Of a stretch of DNA of 64,000 nucleotides, positions 27,618-37,333 are shown one piece after another. The DNA is taken from positions 1-64,000 of the forward strand of contig NZ_FNAG01000001.1 in the NCBI RefSeq assembly GCF_900101825.1. The letters are read 5' to 3'. The stretch comes from Aquimonas voraii. Its GTDB lineage: Bacteria; Pseudomonadota; Gammaproteobacteria; Xanthomonadales; Xanthomonadaceae. The position numbers were made by a program, and so were the translations under genes. The notes under the pieces are model-generated. The model was given only the letters and a program-made list of their open reading frames with translations. It made no database searches and was not told where the DNA came from. Within the stretch, counting starts at the first letter, position 1; every line of letters starts with the position of its first letter.

Positions 27618-28262
27618 ATGCCACCTGTTCCTCCCGTCACCAAAGCGCTGCTCCTGGCCTGTGGCCTGGTCTATGTGCTGCAGCTGATGCTGGGCGAAGT
27701 CGCGATGCTGCCCTTCATGCTCTGGCCTGCCGGTGACTATGCACTGGGCGTGTATCAGGGGCAGATGATCAGCGTCGGCTTCCTGCCCTGGCAGCTGTTC
27801 ACCTACGGCTTCATGCACGGCGGCGAAGCGCACCTGATTTTCAACCTGCTTGCGCTGTGGATGTTCGGTGGCGACGTCGAGCGCGTGCTGGGGCCGCGAC
27901 GCTTTTTGCTGTACGTGCTGACCTGCATCGTGGGTGCAGGGCTGATCCAGCTCGGCGTCGCCACGCTCGCGGCGCAGTCGGGCGAGCCCTATCCCACGGT
28001 CGGCGCCTCAGGCGGCGTGTTCGGCGTGCTGCTGGCCTTCGGTATGGCCTTTCCGAACCGGCAGGTGATGCTGCTGATCCCACCGATCCCGATGAAGGCG
28101 CGCACCCTTGTCGTGGTCTATGGCGTGGTCGAGCTGGTGCTCGGAATCACCGGCACGCGCACCGGCATCGCCCACTTCGCGCACCTGGGTGGCATGCTGT
28201 TCGGCTTCCTGCTGCTGCAGTACTGGCGCGGCCGCTGGCCCTTCGAGCGCCGACGTCCCTAG
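27618..28262 (+). CDS. Rhomboid-family intramembrane serine protease
   Basis: 214 residues from the ATG at 27618, about six membrane helices. Catalytic Ser in GASGGVFGVLLAF and His in IAHFAHLGGMLFG; the first-loop GEAHLIFNLLALWMFG matches the HxxxNxxxLW pattern. It would cleave membrane proteins near their helix ends; substrates are unknown. Its stop codon (TAG, 28260-28262) is the first base triplet of a GGTGGGCC repeat. Confidence 0.88.
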   Translation: MPPVPPVTKALLLACGLVYVLQLMLGEVAMLPFMLWPAGDYALGVYQGQMISVGFLPWQLFTYGFMHGGEAHLIFNLLALWMFGGDVERVLGPRRFLLYVLTCIVGAGLIQLGVATLAAQSGEPYPTVGASGGVFGVLLAFGMAFPNRQVMLLIPPIPMKARTLVVVYGVVELVLGITGTRTGIAHFAHLGGMLFGFLLLQYWRGRWPFERRRP

Positions 28263-28280
28263 GGTGGGCCCTGGCCCACC
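28260..28280. repeat. GGTGGGCC palindromic repeat at the rhomboid stop
   Basis: AGGGTGGGCCCTGGCCCACC beginning at the stop codon of the rhomboid gene. Single copy; the 28281-28424 stretch has no gene. Confidence 0.75.
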
Positions 28281-28424
28281 AACAGCTGCACGCTTGCCCC
28301 ATTGGATGCCATCCCGTTCGCGGTTCCTTCCGCCTCGGGCGCACTCGACACCGCCGTTGCCGCAGGCCCGCTCGCCCGAATGCCTTGATTGAGGGGATGG
28401 GTGCGGAGGCTGCGACGGCAGCGC

Positions 28425-31082
28425 TCACTCCAGCCGCAGCAGCATTGAGTCCATCCACAGCGGCTCGCGCGCACCGTCGCCGCCGCCGAAGCGCATTGGA
28501 CCGCCCTCGGGTGTCAGTGCGCGATAGCCGCCGTCGTAGTCCCAGGTGCTCAAATGCAGCACTGCGCCACGCAGGGATTCCGGCTCGCCCAGCAGGCGAG
28601 CGGGCAGGGTGATGGTCAGCGTGCTGCTCGCAGGGTCGACCGCAAGCGCGGCCGCGCCGATGGCGGTGCCCTCGCGCTTCGCATCGGCGCCCTCGTGCGA
28701 AAACAGCGCGTTCGACCAGCCGTGCAGGCGCAGGCGCCGCTGCCAGCGCAGGCCCTCGGGCATCGTGGCATTCAGCAGGGGCAGGGCGCGCGCGCCGTCG
28801 GTGGCCCCGGGCAGGGTGATGTGCAGCGTCAGCGCCATACGGTCGAAGCCATTGGCCGGGTTCCAGTCGCGACTCAGCGCGCGCAGCCGCACCTGCAGGC
28901 GCAGGCTGCCGCCACTGGCCTCGGCGCGCGCGCCGGTGAGGTCGAGCAGGCCGCGCTCGCCCCAGCCGGCCTCGGCGGGATAGCGATAGCGGCCTTCCGG
29001 GCCACGGTCATCGCCGACCGGGTCCTCGGTTTCTGCGAGCGCGGTCCAACGCGGCTGCACGCGGAAGTGCGCGCTGTCGGAGGCGAGCCCGCTCGCGGTG
29101 TCGATGAGCTGCAGGCGATGGCTCAGGCTGGGATCGGCAAGGCCGCGCACGTCGAGGTTGATGGCGAAGCACCCGTCCGCGTCGGCCTCTACGTGCGTGG
29201 CGCGCTCGACTTCACCGTCCAGCACCAGTTGCAGCGCGCTGTTGGCCTGAGCGCGACCGGCGATCGACAGCCGCTCGGACACCGCCGCATCACCCAGCGC
29301 ATCGAGCTGCGGCCGCTGCGGTACGGTGGCTTCTGTCGATGCGGCAGGAGGCGTGGGCAGCACCCGCCACACCTGGCCCTCGCGCGCGGGCAGGGTGAGA
29401 TCCACGCGCCCCTGCGCATCCACCGCCAGCGCGGGCGCTTCGCCCTCGATCGCGAACAGCGGCTGCAGGCGCGTGCCCGGTGGGAGCCCGGTCTCGATCG
29501 CGCCGAACACGCTGGGCGCATCTGCCGTGTTCAGCGCGACCAGAGCCGAACCCTGGTCGGACTCCATCAGCCAGACGATCACGCCCGGCGCGGCGGCTTC
29601 TGCTGCCAGCACGCGCGGCCGGCCGCGGCGCAGGGCGTGCTCGCCGTGGCGCAGCGCGGTGGCGCGCTGCAGGTAGCGGTACAGCGGATGCGCGGTGTCG
29701 AAGTGGTCGCGGCCGTCGCTGCCCCAGCCTGTCGCGAACATCGCGCCGCGCATGCGGGTGAAGCCCTGTTCGGTGCCGTAGTAGATGACCGGGATGCCGG
29801 GCAGGGTCATCAGCGCGAGCAGGGCCTGCTTGAGTCCGGCCTCGCTGCCGCCGGCGAGGAAGCGGTCGACGTCGTGGTTGTCGACGAAGCTCGGCATGCG
29901 GTGCGGGTCGGCGTGCACGGCCAGCACGCTCTCGATGCGGTGTTTGAGCTCGGCCGGCGGCCGCCCGCGCGCGAACACATCGAGGCTGGTGCCGTAAAGC
30001 GGGAAGTTGATCATCGCCGGCAGCAGCGGGCCGGCCGCATCGCGCACATAGCTTTCGATGCGCCGTGCCTGCGTGTCCTCGAAGGCGCGATCGATACCGA
30101 AGCCCTCGCCGAACAGCAGGAACTCCGGCTTGCCGACGCGCCGCGCGACCTCGATCACGCCGGGCGCGGCGGGGTCTTCGGCGAACAGGAAATCGCGGAA
30201 GTAGGCCGGGGGCACGTAGAAAGCCGTATCGACGCGGAAGCCATCGACGCCGACCTCGCGGATCCAGTGGCCATAGGACTGGCGAAGCGCACGCCGCACC
30301 AGCGGGTTCTCCGTGTTCAGATCATCGAGGTCGGCCATCTGCCACTCGAGCAGCTGCACCGGGTCGCTGTAGTCCTGGATCGGCGGGGTCCAGTGGTAGA
30401 TGTCGAGTCCGCGCTGCTGCACCTCGCGCGCATCGTTCTGGTCGAAGGGCCACTGCGTCGGCCGTGCGGTCGGTGCCGCGCCTGCATTCGCGCGCCAGTC
30501 CGCGTCGACCTCGGGTGCGGCCTTGCCCGGCGGGTAGCGGAAATAGTTGCCGACGTGGTTGACCACGATGTCCTGCACCAGCCGCATGTCACGCCCATGC
30601 AGCCCCTTGGCCAGAGCGCGGTAGTCGTCGAGCGTGCCGAAGTGCGGGTCGACCTCCATGAAGTGCTGCGCCCAGTAGCCGTGGTAGCCGCCGTAGCCCA
30701 CCGCCTCGTCCCACCACTGGTGGCGTACCGGCGGGGTGATCCAGAGCGCGGTGGCGCCAAGGCCGCGGATGTAGTCGAGACGACGGCTGAGGCCGGCGAG
30801 ATCGCCGCCGCTGTAGCGACGCGAGTCGGCCGGGTTGTATTCACCCGCGCCTTGGTCGTTGTTGTCCGGCGCGCCGTCATCGAAGCGGTCGATGAGGGCG
30901 AAGTAGAGGATCTCGTCGCGCCAGTCGCGCGGCGACGCGGCCTGCGCAGTCGACGCTGCAAGAAGACCGGCGAATGCCGCCCTAAGGGCAGAACGCCGAT
31001 GGGTCGAACGCGCGGATCGGATACCTCGGCCGCGGTCGCAGACGTGCGTGACAGAGCAGGTTGGAGGGCTGGGCAAAGGCAT
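28425..31082 (-). CDS. Exported alpha-amylase-family (GH13) enzyme
   Basis: 885 residues with an N-terminal signal (RRSALRAAFAGLLAASTAQAA, cleaved about residue 48). GH13 regions: DIVVNHVGNY, GVDGFRVDTAF (nucleophile Asp), LFGEGF (acid Glu) and FVDNHDVDRFL. After the catalytic barrel (to about 530) come beta domains and a C-terminal module beginning near GERGLLDLTGARAEA that resembles the glucodextranase-type domain. Likely a periplasmic or secreted maltodextrin-acting enzyme. It faces away from the TonB receptor gene and probably shares its regulation. Confidence 0.85.
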   Translation of the reverse strand: MPLPSPPTCSVTHVCDRGRGIRSARSTHRRSALRAAFAGLLAASTAQAASPRDWRDEILYFALIDRFDDGAPDNNDQGAGEYNPADSRRYSGGDLAGLSRRLDYIRGLGATALWITPPVRHQWWDEAVGYGGYHGYWAQHFMEVDPHFGTLDDYRALAKGLHGRDMRLVQDIVVNHVGNYFRYPPGKAAPEVDADWRANAGAAPTARPTQWPFDQNDAREVQQRGLDIYHWTPPIQDYSDPVQLLEWQMADLDDLNTENPLVRRALRQSYGHWIREVGVDGFRVDTAFYVPPAYFRDFLFAEDPAAPGVIEVARRVGKPEFLLFGEGFGIDRAFEDTQARRIESYVRDAAGPLLPAMINFPLYGTSLDVFARGRPPAELKHRIESVLAVHADPHRMPSFVDNHDVDRFLAGGSEAGLKQALLALMTLPGIPVIYYGTEQGFTRMRGAMFATGWGSDGRDHFDTAHPLYRYLQRATALRHGEHALRRGRPRVLAAEAAAPGVIVWLMESDQGSALVALNTADAPSVFGAIETGLPPGTRLQPLFAIEGEAPALAVDAQGRVDLTLPAREGQVWRVLPTPPAASTEATVPQRPQLDALGDAAVSERLSIAGRAQANSALQLVLDGEVERATHVEADADGCFAINLDVRGLADPSLSHRLQLIDTASGLASDSAHFRVQPRWTALAETEDPVGDDRGPEGRYRYPAEAGWGERGLLDLTGARAEASGGSLRLQVRLRALSRDWNPANGFDRMALTLHITLPGATDGARALPLLNATMPEGLRWQRRLRLHGWSNALFSHEGADAKREGTAIGAAALAVDPASSTLTITLPARLLGEPESLRGAVLHLSTWDYDGGYRALTPEGGPMRFGGGDGAREPLWMDSMLLRLE

Positions 31083-31280
31083 CGGAGGACTCCCGGATCG
31101 GTTGTGCGATCGCAGCGAAGAGCGGGGGTGTGTGGTCGGAATCCCTTCCGCATCGCAGGGGATGTTCTGCTGCAGTGCGGCGTGCGGGGCGTGGTGGGCG
31201 CGCGTCGCGCGAACCAGCCTCCGGCGTCATGTTCAGGGTCATCGAATCGCAGCGAACGCCGCCGAGCGGGCGTCACTGCA

Positions 31281-31294
31281 TGAATACGTATGCA
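31281..31294. promoter_or_regulatory. Palindromic operator, GH13/TonB-receptor side
   Basis: TGAATACGTATGCA, one mismatch from the palindrome TGCATACGTATGCA, in the divergent gap 31083-31473 about 180 bases before the receptor start. A near-identical site precedes the halogenase gene (36150-36163). The form suits a LacI-family sugar repressor; no regulator gene is in the window. Confidence 0.65.
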
Positions 31295-31473
31295 GCCTGG
31301 GGCATGTGCCAAAGGGCCGGGGCTACCATCGCCCCGCGCTGAAAGGGACGGGGGAACGTTCCGCGGCGAGGGCGATGCAGAGCGTCGCCCGCAGGCAGAA
31401 AACAGACCCGGCGCGCGGCACAGACCGCGTAGCCAGGCTCTCAATCGAAGACCCAGATCGAGTGGAGGGGACA

Positions 31474-34125
31474 ATGTTGAACTTGAAGCGCAACGTGCTG
31501 AGCATGGCGCTGGCGTCGGCCGTCGCGATGATGGCCCAGGCCGCCTGGGCCGATGCTGGCATGGCTGCCCAGCAACAGGCCGAAGACGAAGAGGCGGCGG
31601 ATAAGGAAGACGCCGAGAAGCTTGACGCCATCGAAGTGGTCGGTATCCGCGCGGGCATCGAGAGCGCGATCGAGACCAAGCAGATCGCCGACTCCATCGT
31701 CGAGGCCATCTCCGCCGAGGACATCGGCAAGCTGCCCGATGTCTCGATCGCCGACGCGCTGGCCCGCCTGCCGGGCGTGACCTCGCAGCGTGACCGCGGC
31801 CGCTCCACCGAGATCAACGTCCGCGGTCTGTCTGGCGACTTCGCCACCGCAACCCTGAATGGCCGCGAGCAGGCCAGCATGGGCACCAACCGCGGCGTCG
31901 AGTTCGACCAGTACGCCTCGGAAACCATGCGCCAGGTGGTGGTCTACAAGACCCCGACGGCGAGCCTGATCGGCCAGGGCCTGTCCGCCACCATCGACCT
32001 GCAGACCGTGCGTCCGCTGGACTTCGATGATCGCGTGATCGCGGGCAACTACCGCCGCGACCAGTACAAGCTCGAGGACTCGAAGCTGTACGGGGAGCGC
32101 GCGAGTTTCGCCTACATCGACCAGAACCAGGCCAAGACGCTGGGCTTCGCTTTGGGCTATGCGTATCTCAACTCGCCGCAGCAGTCGAACAGCTGGCGCG
32201 CCTGGGGCTATGAGCCCAACGGCCAGCTCGGCGGTGTCACCATCCAGGGCCGCACCACCGATCTCGTCCGCAAGGGCATCACCGCGGCGATGGAGTACCA
32301 GCCCAACGACAGCCACCGCGGTGCGCTAGACGTTTACTACTCCACCTTCGACTCCGACACCATCCAGCGCGGCCTGGAGATCGGCCTCGGCAACTGCACC
32401 GAGAACTGCTATCTCGCCGATCTGGTGAGCCGTAATGGCACCAGCTCGACTTACCGCAACGCGCGTCCTGTGCTGCGCACCGACCAGTACGCGAGCGAGG
32501 ACACGCTGCTGTCGGTGGGCTGGAACCACGAGTACCGAGTCAACGACAACTGGCGTCTGACGACCGACCTCAGCACCTCGCGCGCCGATCGCGACGGCCG
32601 CAATTTCGAGAGCAATGCCGGCTTTGCCCCGGGCTTCGCGGGCACCACGCTCGGCGTGGCCCTGAATCCCGGCGGTTGGTACGACATGGACTTCGGCTAC
32701 GACTTCGCCGATGCATCGCAGCTGCGGCTGTGGGATCCAGGCGGCTGGGGCGGCGACGGCTTCGACAAACCCTATGCGGTCGAGGACACCATCAACCAGG
32801 CCCGCGTCGAACTCGAACAGCTGTTCAACGACGGCGCGATCAGCAGCATCAAGTACGGCCTGAACCACACCAGTCGCGACAAGGATCGCTTCGCCTCGGA
32901 AGACGCGCTCTGCATCCAGGCCTGCGGTGATCGCGCGACCCTGCCCTATCCGAGCGGTGCCTCGCCCGGCTTCGGCTTCTTCGGTCTGCCGAACCTGCCA
33001 AGCTTCGATCCCAACGGCGTGCCCTACAACCGCTTCAGCCGCTTCGCCCAGAATGGTTTCGCGCGCAAGAACTTCGGCGTGGAAGAGGACATCACGACGC
33101 TTTACGCGCAGGCCAACCTCGACAGCGCCTGGGGCAGCGTGCCGGTGCGTGGAAACTTCGGTGTACAGGTGCAGCGCGCGGATCAGGAGGGCTTTGGCCT
33201 GCGCACGTTCGCGGACAACGCCGCGGGCGACCCGGTCAGTGACGGCGACAGCTACACCGAGATCCTGCCGAGCGGCAACTTGATCTTCGATATCACCGAG
33301 GAGCAGAAGATCCGTTTGGGTCTGGCCCGTCAGCTGGCGCGTCCGCGCATCGATGACATGTCGGCCGGCTTCGGCTTCGGCATCAACCAGGCGACCCAGC
33401 GCTGGGAGGCCGGTGGCGGCAACCCGAAGCTGCGTCCTTGGATCGCGAATGCGCTGGATGTGTCCTACGAGCGCTACTTCGGCAACAAGGGTTATGTGTC
33501 GGCGGCGTGGTTCTTCAAGGATCTGAAGTCCTACGTCTACAACCAGGTGCAGGCGTTCGACTTCACCGGGTTGCCGGTGCCGTCCGGCGCGCAGGTTCCG
33601 TCGACCAACATCGGCACGATCAGCAGCCCGGCCAACGGGGAGGGCGGCCTGATCGCTGGTATCGAACTGGCGGTATCGGTGCCCTTCGACCTGTTCTGGG
33701 AGCCGCTGGAAGGCTTCGGCCTGCAGGGGCATTACACCGACACGCGGACCAGCATCAAGCCCAATGGCCCAGAGTCCAGCGAGCCGCTGCCCGGCTTCTC
33801 GAAGTACACCTCGAACGTGACCCTGTACTGGGAGCGTTTCGGCTGGGGCATCCGCGCCTCGCGCCGTCATCGCTCGGAGTTCGTCGGCGAGATCCAGAAC
33901 GTGTTCCTCGACCGCGAGCGTGTGCTGGTCAACCGCGAGGCGATCGTCGACCTGCAGGTGAACTACACCTTCATGGACGGCCCGCTCAAGGATCTTGGCT
34001 TCTTCTTCCAGGTCAACAACCTGCGTGACAAGCCCTTCCGCACCAACTTTGGCAGCGAAGAGCGTCCGCGCGAGTACGTCGAGTACGGTCGCAACGCCCT
34101 GCTGGGTGTGAGCTACAAGTTCTGA
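31474..34125 (+). CDS. TonB-dependent receptor (Xanthomonas/Caulobacter carbohydrate type)
   Basis: 883 residues from the ATG at 31474 behind GGAGGGG. Signal peptide (about 1-27), an acidic linker, TonB-box-like EVVGIRAGIESAIETK, plug domain (DIGKLPDVSIADALARLPGV, TEINVRGLSGDF) and a beta-barrel ending LLGVSYKF with terminal Phe. Such receptors in Caulobacter and Xanthomonas import maltodextrins or other oligosaccharides; the adjacent GH13 enzyme supports a glucan substrate. It ends in a strong terminator. Confidence 0.9.
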   Translation: MLNLKRNVLSMALASAVAMMAQAAWADAGMAAQQQAEDEEAADKEDAEKLDAIEVVGIRAGIESAIETKQIADSIVEAISAEDIGKLPDVSIADALARLPGVTSQRDRGRSTEINVRGLSGDFATATLNGREQASMGTNRGVEFDQYASETMRQVVVYKTPTASLIGQGLSATIDLQTVRPLDFDDRVIAGNYRRDQYKLEDSKLYGERASFAYIDQNQAKTLGFALGYAYLNSPQQSNSWRAWGYEPNGQLGGVTIQGRTTDLVRKGITAAMEYQPNDSHRGALDVYYSTFDSDTIQRGLEIGLGNCTENCYLADLVSRNGTSSTYRNARPVLRTDQYASEDTLLSVGWNHEYRVNDNWRLTTDLSTSRADRDGRNFESNAGFAPGFAGTTLGVALNPGGWYDMDFGYDFADASQLRLWDPGGWGGDGFDKPYAVEDTINQARVELEQLFNDGAISSIKYGLNHTSRDKDRFASEDALCIQACGDRATLPYPSGASPGFGFFGLPNLPSFDPNGVPYNRFSRFAQNGFARKNFGVEEDITTLYAQANLDSAWGSVPVRGNFGVQVQRADQEGFGLRTFADNAAGDPVSDGDSYTEILPSGNLIFDITEEQKIRLGLARQLARPRIDDMSAGFGFGINQATQRWEAGGGNPKLRPWIANALDVSYERYFGNKGYVSAAWFFKDLKSYVYNQVQAFDFTGLPVPSGAQVPSTNIGTISSPANGEGGLIAGIELAVSVPFDLFWEPLEGFGLQGHYTDTRTSIKPNGPESSEPLPGFSKYTSNVTLYWERFGWGIRASRRHRSEFVGEIQNVFLDRERVLVNREAIVDLQVNYTFMDGPLKDLGFFFQVNNLRDKPFRTNFGSEERPREYVEYGRNALLGVSYKF

Positions 34126-34158
34126 CAGGCTGAAGCCCCCCAAGTCCCCCGTGGCACC

Positions 34159-34194
34159 CGAAGCCCACGTCGACTCCCCGCGACGTGGGCTTCG
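34159..34194 (+). terminator. Rho-independent terminator of the TonB receptor gene
   Basis: A perfect 14-bp stem CGAAGCCCACGTCG / CGACGTGGGCTTCG with an eight-base loop, followed by GCTTTT. Confidence 0.9.
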
Positions 34195-34362
34195 GCTTTT
34201 GTGGCGCCGGGAGATGCCGATGATTCGGGCACGTCGTCGCTCATGCCGGCAGCGACTGCGCGCGAGCCAGACCGATGCGTGCGCTGCGGGAAGGTCTTGG
34301 TAGAGGGCGCAGAGATCGAGCCTAGAGGGCTCGCCGGGAGATCGCGCCAATTCCAGGCTCGA

Positions 34363-34536
34363 ATAGGGTGGGCCCTGGCCCACCATGAGCTTGAATCGCC
34401 CGCGCAAGCGTGGCGTCCCCCTTTGGGGCAGGGCATACCCGGTGACTGGGTCCAGGGTCGAGCTTGTGGTGGGCTAGGGCCCGCTCTATGACTGGGGCGA
34501 GGGTCGAGCCTATGGTGGGCCAGGGCCCACCCTATG
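34363..34536. repeat. Cluster of GGTGGGCC palindromic repeats
   Basis: Forward copy 34363-34387, a degenerate inverted copy 34465-34490 (GTGGTGGGCTAGGGCCCGC) and a clean inverted copy 34511-34536 that ends two bases before the halogenase stop. The remainder of 34195-34538 is without a gene. Confidence 0.8.
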
Positions 34537-34538
34537 AA

Positions 34539-36056
34539 CTACGCCGCCTTCGGCCTTGCCGCGCAGTGCCGGTCGATGAACTGCTCGTGGGTCGGCATGG
34601 CCTGCACGCAGGCAGCGATCACGTCGCGCACGGTCTCGACGTGCTTCTGCACGGCGGCATCCTCCTGCGCATCGACCAGGGCGTGGTAGCCGCGCGGCTG
34701 CATGCGCTGGCCGTGCATCACCTGCACCCAGCTGGGCTCCGCGAACAGCTCGTGGCCGTCGCGGAAGACGCGGCCATTGCTGCGGAACAGGTCCATCTTG
34801 GTGCGCAGCTCGGACGGGATGTCCATGGTCCGCACGTAGTTCCAGAACGGCGTGTCGCTGCGCTCGGTGGCGTGGTAGTGCAGGATCAGGAAGTCGCGGA
34901 TCTTGTCGAACTCCCAGTGCGAGTGGGTGTTGAACTCGTCGATGTCGGTCTGATCGAAACCGGCGTGGGGGAAGAAGGCGGTGAGCCGGGCGATCGCCGA
35001 CTGGATCAGATGGATGCTGGTCGACTCCAGCGGCTCCATGAAGCCGCTGGCCAGGCCGACCGCGACCACGTTCTTGTTCCAGAACTTGCGGCGCTTGCCG
35101 GTGACGAACTTCAGCACGCGCGGCTCCGCCAGCGGCTTGCCTTCGAGGTTCGCCATCAGCATCGAGGTGGCCTCGTCCTCGCTGATGAAGTCCGAGGAGA
35201 ACACATGGCCGTTGCCGACGCGGTGCTGCAGCGGAATGCGCCACTGCCAGCCGGCGGTGCGCGCGGTCGAGCGGGTGTAGGGGGTGATCGCGTGGCGTGT
35301 CTCGCAGGGCACGGCGACGGCGCGGTTGCAGGGCAGCCAGTGGCTCCAGTCGATGTATCCGGTCTTCAGCGCCTGCTGGATCAGAATGCCGCGGAAACCC
35401 GAGCAGTCGACGAACAGCTGGCCGGGAATGCACTCGCCGGACTCCATCGTGACCGACTCGATGAAGCCGCTCTCGGGATGCTGCTGGACCGAGGCCACCT
35501 TGCCCTCGGTGCGGCGTACGCCGCGGGCTTCCGCGTACTCGCGCAGGTAGCGCGCGTACAGGCCGGCGTCGAAGTGGTAGGCGTAGGCGATGTCGGCCAG
35601 CGGCGAGTTCGGGCGATCGCTGCGCGCCGGCATGAACTTGTTGGCGCGCGCTGCCGCGGTATTGATCGAATAGTCGTCGAGATGGCCGGCGCGGCCCTGC
35701 TGATGCAGCTTCAGCCAATAGTGGTAGAAGGGCACGATGCCGAGGTCCTGGCCGATCTTGCCGAAGCCGTGGATGTAGCTGTCGCCGAGCTGGCCCCAGT
35801 TGACGAACTCGATGCCGAGCTTGAACGAGCCCTGGGTGCGGCGGATGAAGTCGGCTTCGTCGAGGTCGAGTGCGGCGTTGAACAGCTTGATCATGGGGAT
35901 GGTGGCCTCGCCAACGCCGACGGTGCCGATGTCGTCGGACTCCACCAGTCGGAGGCTGTAGCGGGGGCCAAGCACCTTGGCCAGCGCTGCCGCCGCCATC
36001 CAGCCGGCAGTGCCGCCGCCGACGATCACCACTTCACGGATCCGCTGGTCCTGCAT
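34539..36056 (-). CDS. Flavin-dependent tryptophan-halogenase-family protein
   Basis: 505 residues. FAD-binding GGGTAG near the N-terminus (VVIVGGGTAGWMAAAAL), then GVGEATIPMIKLFNAAL with the conserved lysine that carries the chloramine, and GWQWRIPL, the W-x-W-x-I-P motif that separates halogenases from monooxygenases. In Caulobacter and Xanthomonas such genes usually accompany sugar-type TonB receptors and may not make halotryptophan. Here the gene shares the receptor's operator-like palindrome, so the true substrate is open. Confidence 0.85.
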   Translation of the reverse strand: MQDQRIREVVIVGGGTAGWMAAAALAKVLGPRYSLRLVESDDIGTVGVGEATIPMIKLFNAALDLDEADFIRRTQGSFKLGIEFVNWGQLGDSYIHGFGKIGQDLGIVPFYHYWLKLHQQGRAGHLDDYSINTAAARANKFMPARSDRPNSPLADIAYAYHFDAGLYARYLREYAEARGVRRTEGKVASVQQHPESGFIESVTMESGECIPGQLFVDCSGFRGILIQQALKTGYIDWSHWLPCNRAVAVPCETRHAITPYTRSTARTAGWQWRIPLQHRVGNGHVFSSDFISEDEATSMLMANLEGKPLAEPRVLKFVTGKRRKFWNKNVVAVGLASGFMEPLESTSIHLIQSAIARLTAFFPHAGFDQTDIDEFNTHSHWEFDKIRDFLILHYHATERSDTPFWNYVRTMDIPSELRTKMDLFRSNGRVFRDGHELFAEPSWVQVMHGQRMQPRGYHALVDAQEDAAVQKHVETVRDVIAACVQAMPTHEQFIDRHCAARPKAA

Positions 36057-36523
36057 GTTCCCGCCCCTTCACTGATCGTGGGTGCGTCTGGCGCGCACGT
36101 TCGCGCGAGTGTGCCCCCGAGGCCGGTGGCGGGGAAGTCGAGACGCTACCGCATACGTATGCATCCCGCGCTGCAGCAGCATTCCCTGATTGCGCGCGTC
36201 GCCAGATGTCCTCACGGGCTCTGCCCGCTCGGATGCAAGCCTTTCTCCCCTCGTGGGAAGTGCAGGAGCGTGTCGGCTGCCGGTGGCGGCCGCCACTCTC
36301 CGCAGCCCGAGCGAAGCGAAGGCAGGTTGGGAGAGGGGGCGTATGCACGCCTTACGCGTCTCGCGCCAGCTTCTACGAGGTCACAACAACGCAATCGACC
36401 GATCGCGGCGTCACCACGCGAGTGGATTTGCCAGCGTCTGCTGCCGTCGCCGACACTCGCCGCGCGCGCTAGGCACACGGCCAGCCGGCCACCGCGATTC
36501 CGTCGACCTTGTGAGGACTGTCC
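36057..36523. other. Intergenic region upstream of the halogenase and GST genes
   Basis: No gene in 467 bases. It contains the operator at 36150-36163 and the divergent promoters of both neighbours; nothing else was recognised. Confidence 0.35.
36150..36163. promoter_or_regulatory. Palindromic operator, halogenase side
   Basis: CGCATACGTATGCA, one mismatch from TGCATACGTATGCA, about 95 bases before the halogenase start. It pairs with 31281-31294 and argues that the receptor and halogenase belong to one regulon. Confidence 0.65.
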
Positions 36524-37126
36524 ATGCAGCTGATCTACTCCGCGACCTCGCCCTACGCCCGCAAGGTGCGCATGCTGGTGATCGAAAAAGGCCTCACCGA
36601 TCGCGTCGAAGTGGTCATCGCCAACCCGCTGCTGGATCCGCCCGAGCTGCTGGCGGCCAACCCGCTGGCCAAAGTGCCGGCACTGATCGTGGAGCCGGGT
36701 TTCACCCTGTTCGACAGCCCGCTGCTCTGCGCCTATCTCGACAGTCTGTGTGGCCCGCGCCTGATTCCAGAGGCCGGGCCGGAGCGCTGGCAGGTTCTGC
36801 GGCGGGAAGCGCTGGCCGATGGCATCACCGACGCCGCGGTGTCGAGCGTGATGGAGGGCCGCCGCATCGAGTCGCAGCGCTCGCCCGAGTGGCTGATGCG
36901 CTGGCGCAGCGCGATCCTGCGCGGGGTGGTCGAGCTTGAGAAGGAAGCCGATCCGCTCGGCGCACGCTTCGATCTCGGCGCAATCGCGGCGGCAGCGGCG
37001 CTGGCCTATCTCGACTTCCGCCTGCCGCAGATCGACTGGCGCGCGCAGGCGCCGGGCCTGTCGGCCTGGCTTGAAGCCGTGCGCGGCCGCGAGAGCTTCG
37101 CCGTCACCGTGCCGCCCGCGGCTTGA
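36524..37126 (+). CDS. Glutathione S-transferase family protein
   Basis: 200 residues. Thioredoxin-like N-terminal domain with SPYARKVRMLVIEKGL, NPLAKVPALIV (the cis-Pro loop) and the FDSPLLCAYLD glutathione-binding Ser region; helical C-terminal domain follows. No signal peptide, so cytoplasmic. Detoxification is typical for the family but the substrate is unknown. No co-transcribed neighbour. Confidence 0.85.
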   Translation: MQLIYSATSPYARKVRMLVIEKGLTDRVEVVIANPLLDPPELLAANPLAKVPALIVEPGFTLFDSPLLCAYLDSLCGPRLIPEAGPERWQVLRREALADGITDAAVSSVMEGRRIESQRSPEWLMRWRSAILRGVVELEKEADPLGARFDLGAIAAAAALAYLDFRLPQIDWRAQAPGLSAWLEAVRGRESFAVTVPPAA

Positions 37127-37143
37127 ATAGGGTGGTGGCTTGA

Positions 37144-37288
37144 ATAGGGTGGGCCCTGGCCCACGATGAGCCTGACGCTTGCCCCGGTCGCGCCCTTCAA
37201 TCGGCGTCGAGTGCGTAGCGCTGACGAGCGTCCGCGAAACGTACAGAGGCGAGATCAACGTCCATGGTGGGCCAGGGCCCACCCTATG
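37144..37288. repeat. Inverted pair of GGTGGGCC palindromic repeats
   Basis: Forward copy 37144-37168 and inverted copy 37263-37288; a truncated forward copy (GAATAGGGTGGTGGC) begins at 37125 across the GST stop. The unique sequence between them is about 95 bases. Confidence 0.8.
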
Positions 37289-37333
37289 AGACGCAGCGGC
37301 TTCGCGAAGGAATTCGCGTCGCCGGATTCTCAT

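Noticed and set aside
34539-36056. Tryptophan 7-halogenase making antibiotic precursors
   Set aside because: Motifs fit the family, but no other biosynthetic genes are near; sugar-locus context is stronger.
36170-36440. Possible gene or transposon remnant
   Set aside because: Open frames exist, but none has a ribosome site or family feature; no inverted ends seen.
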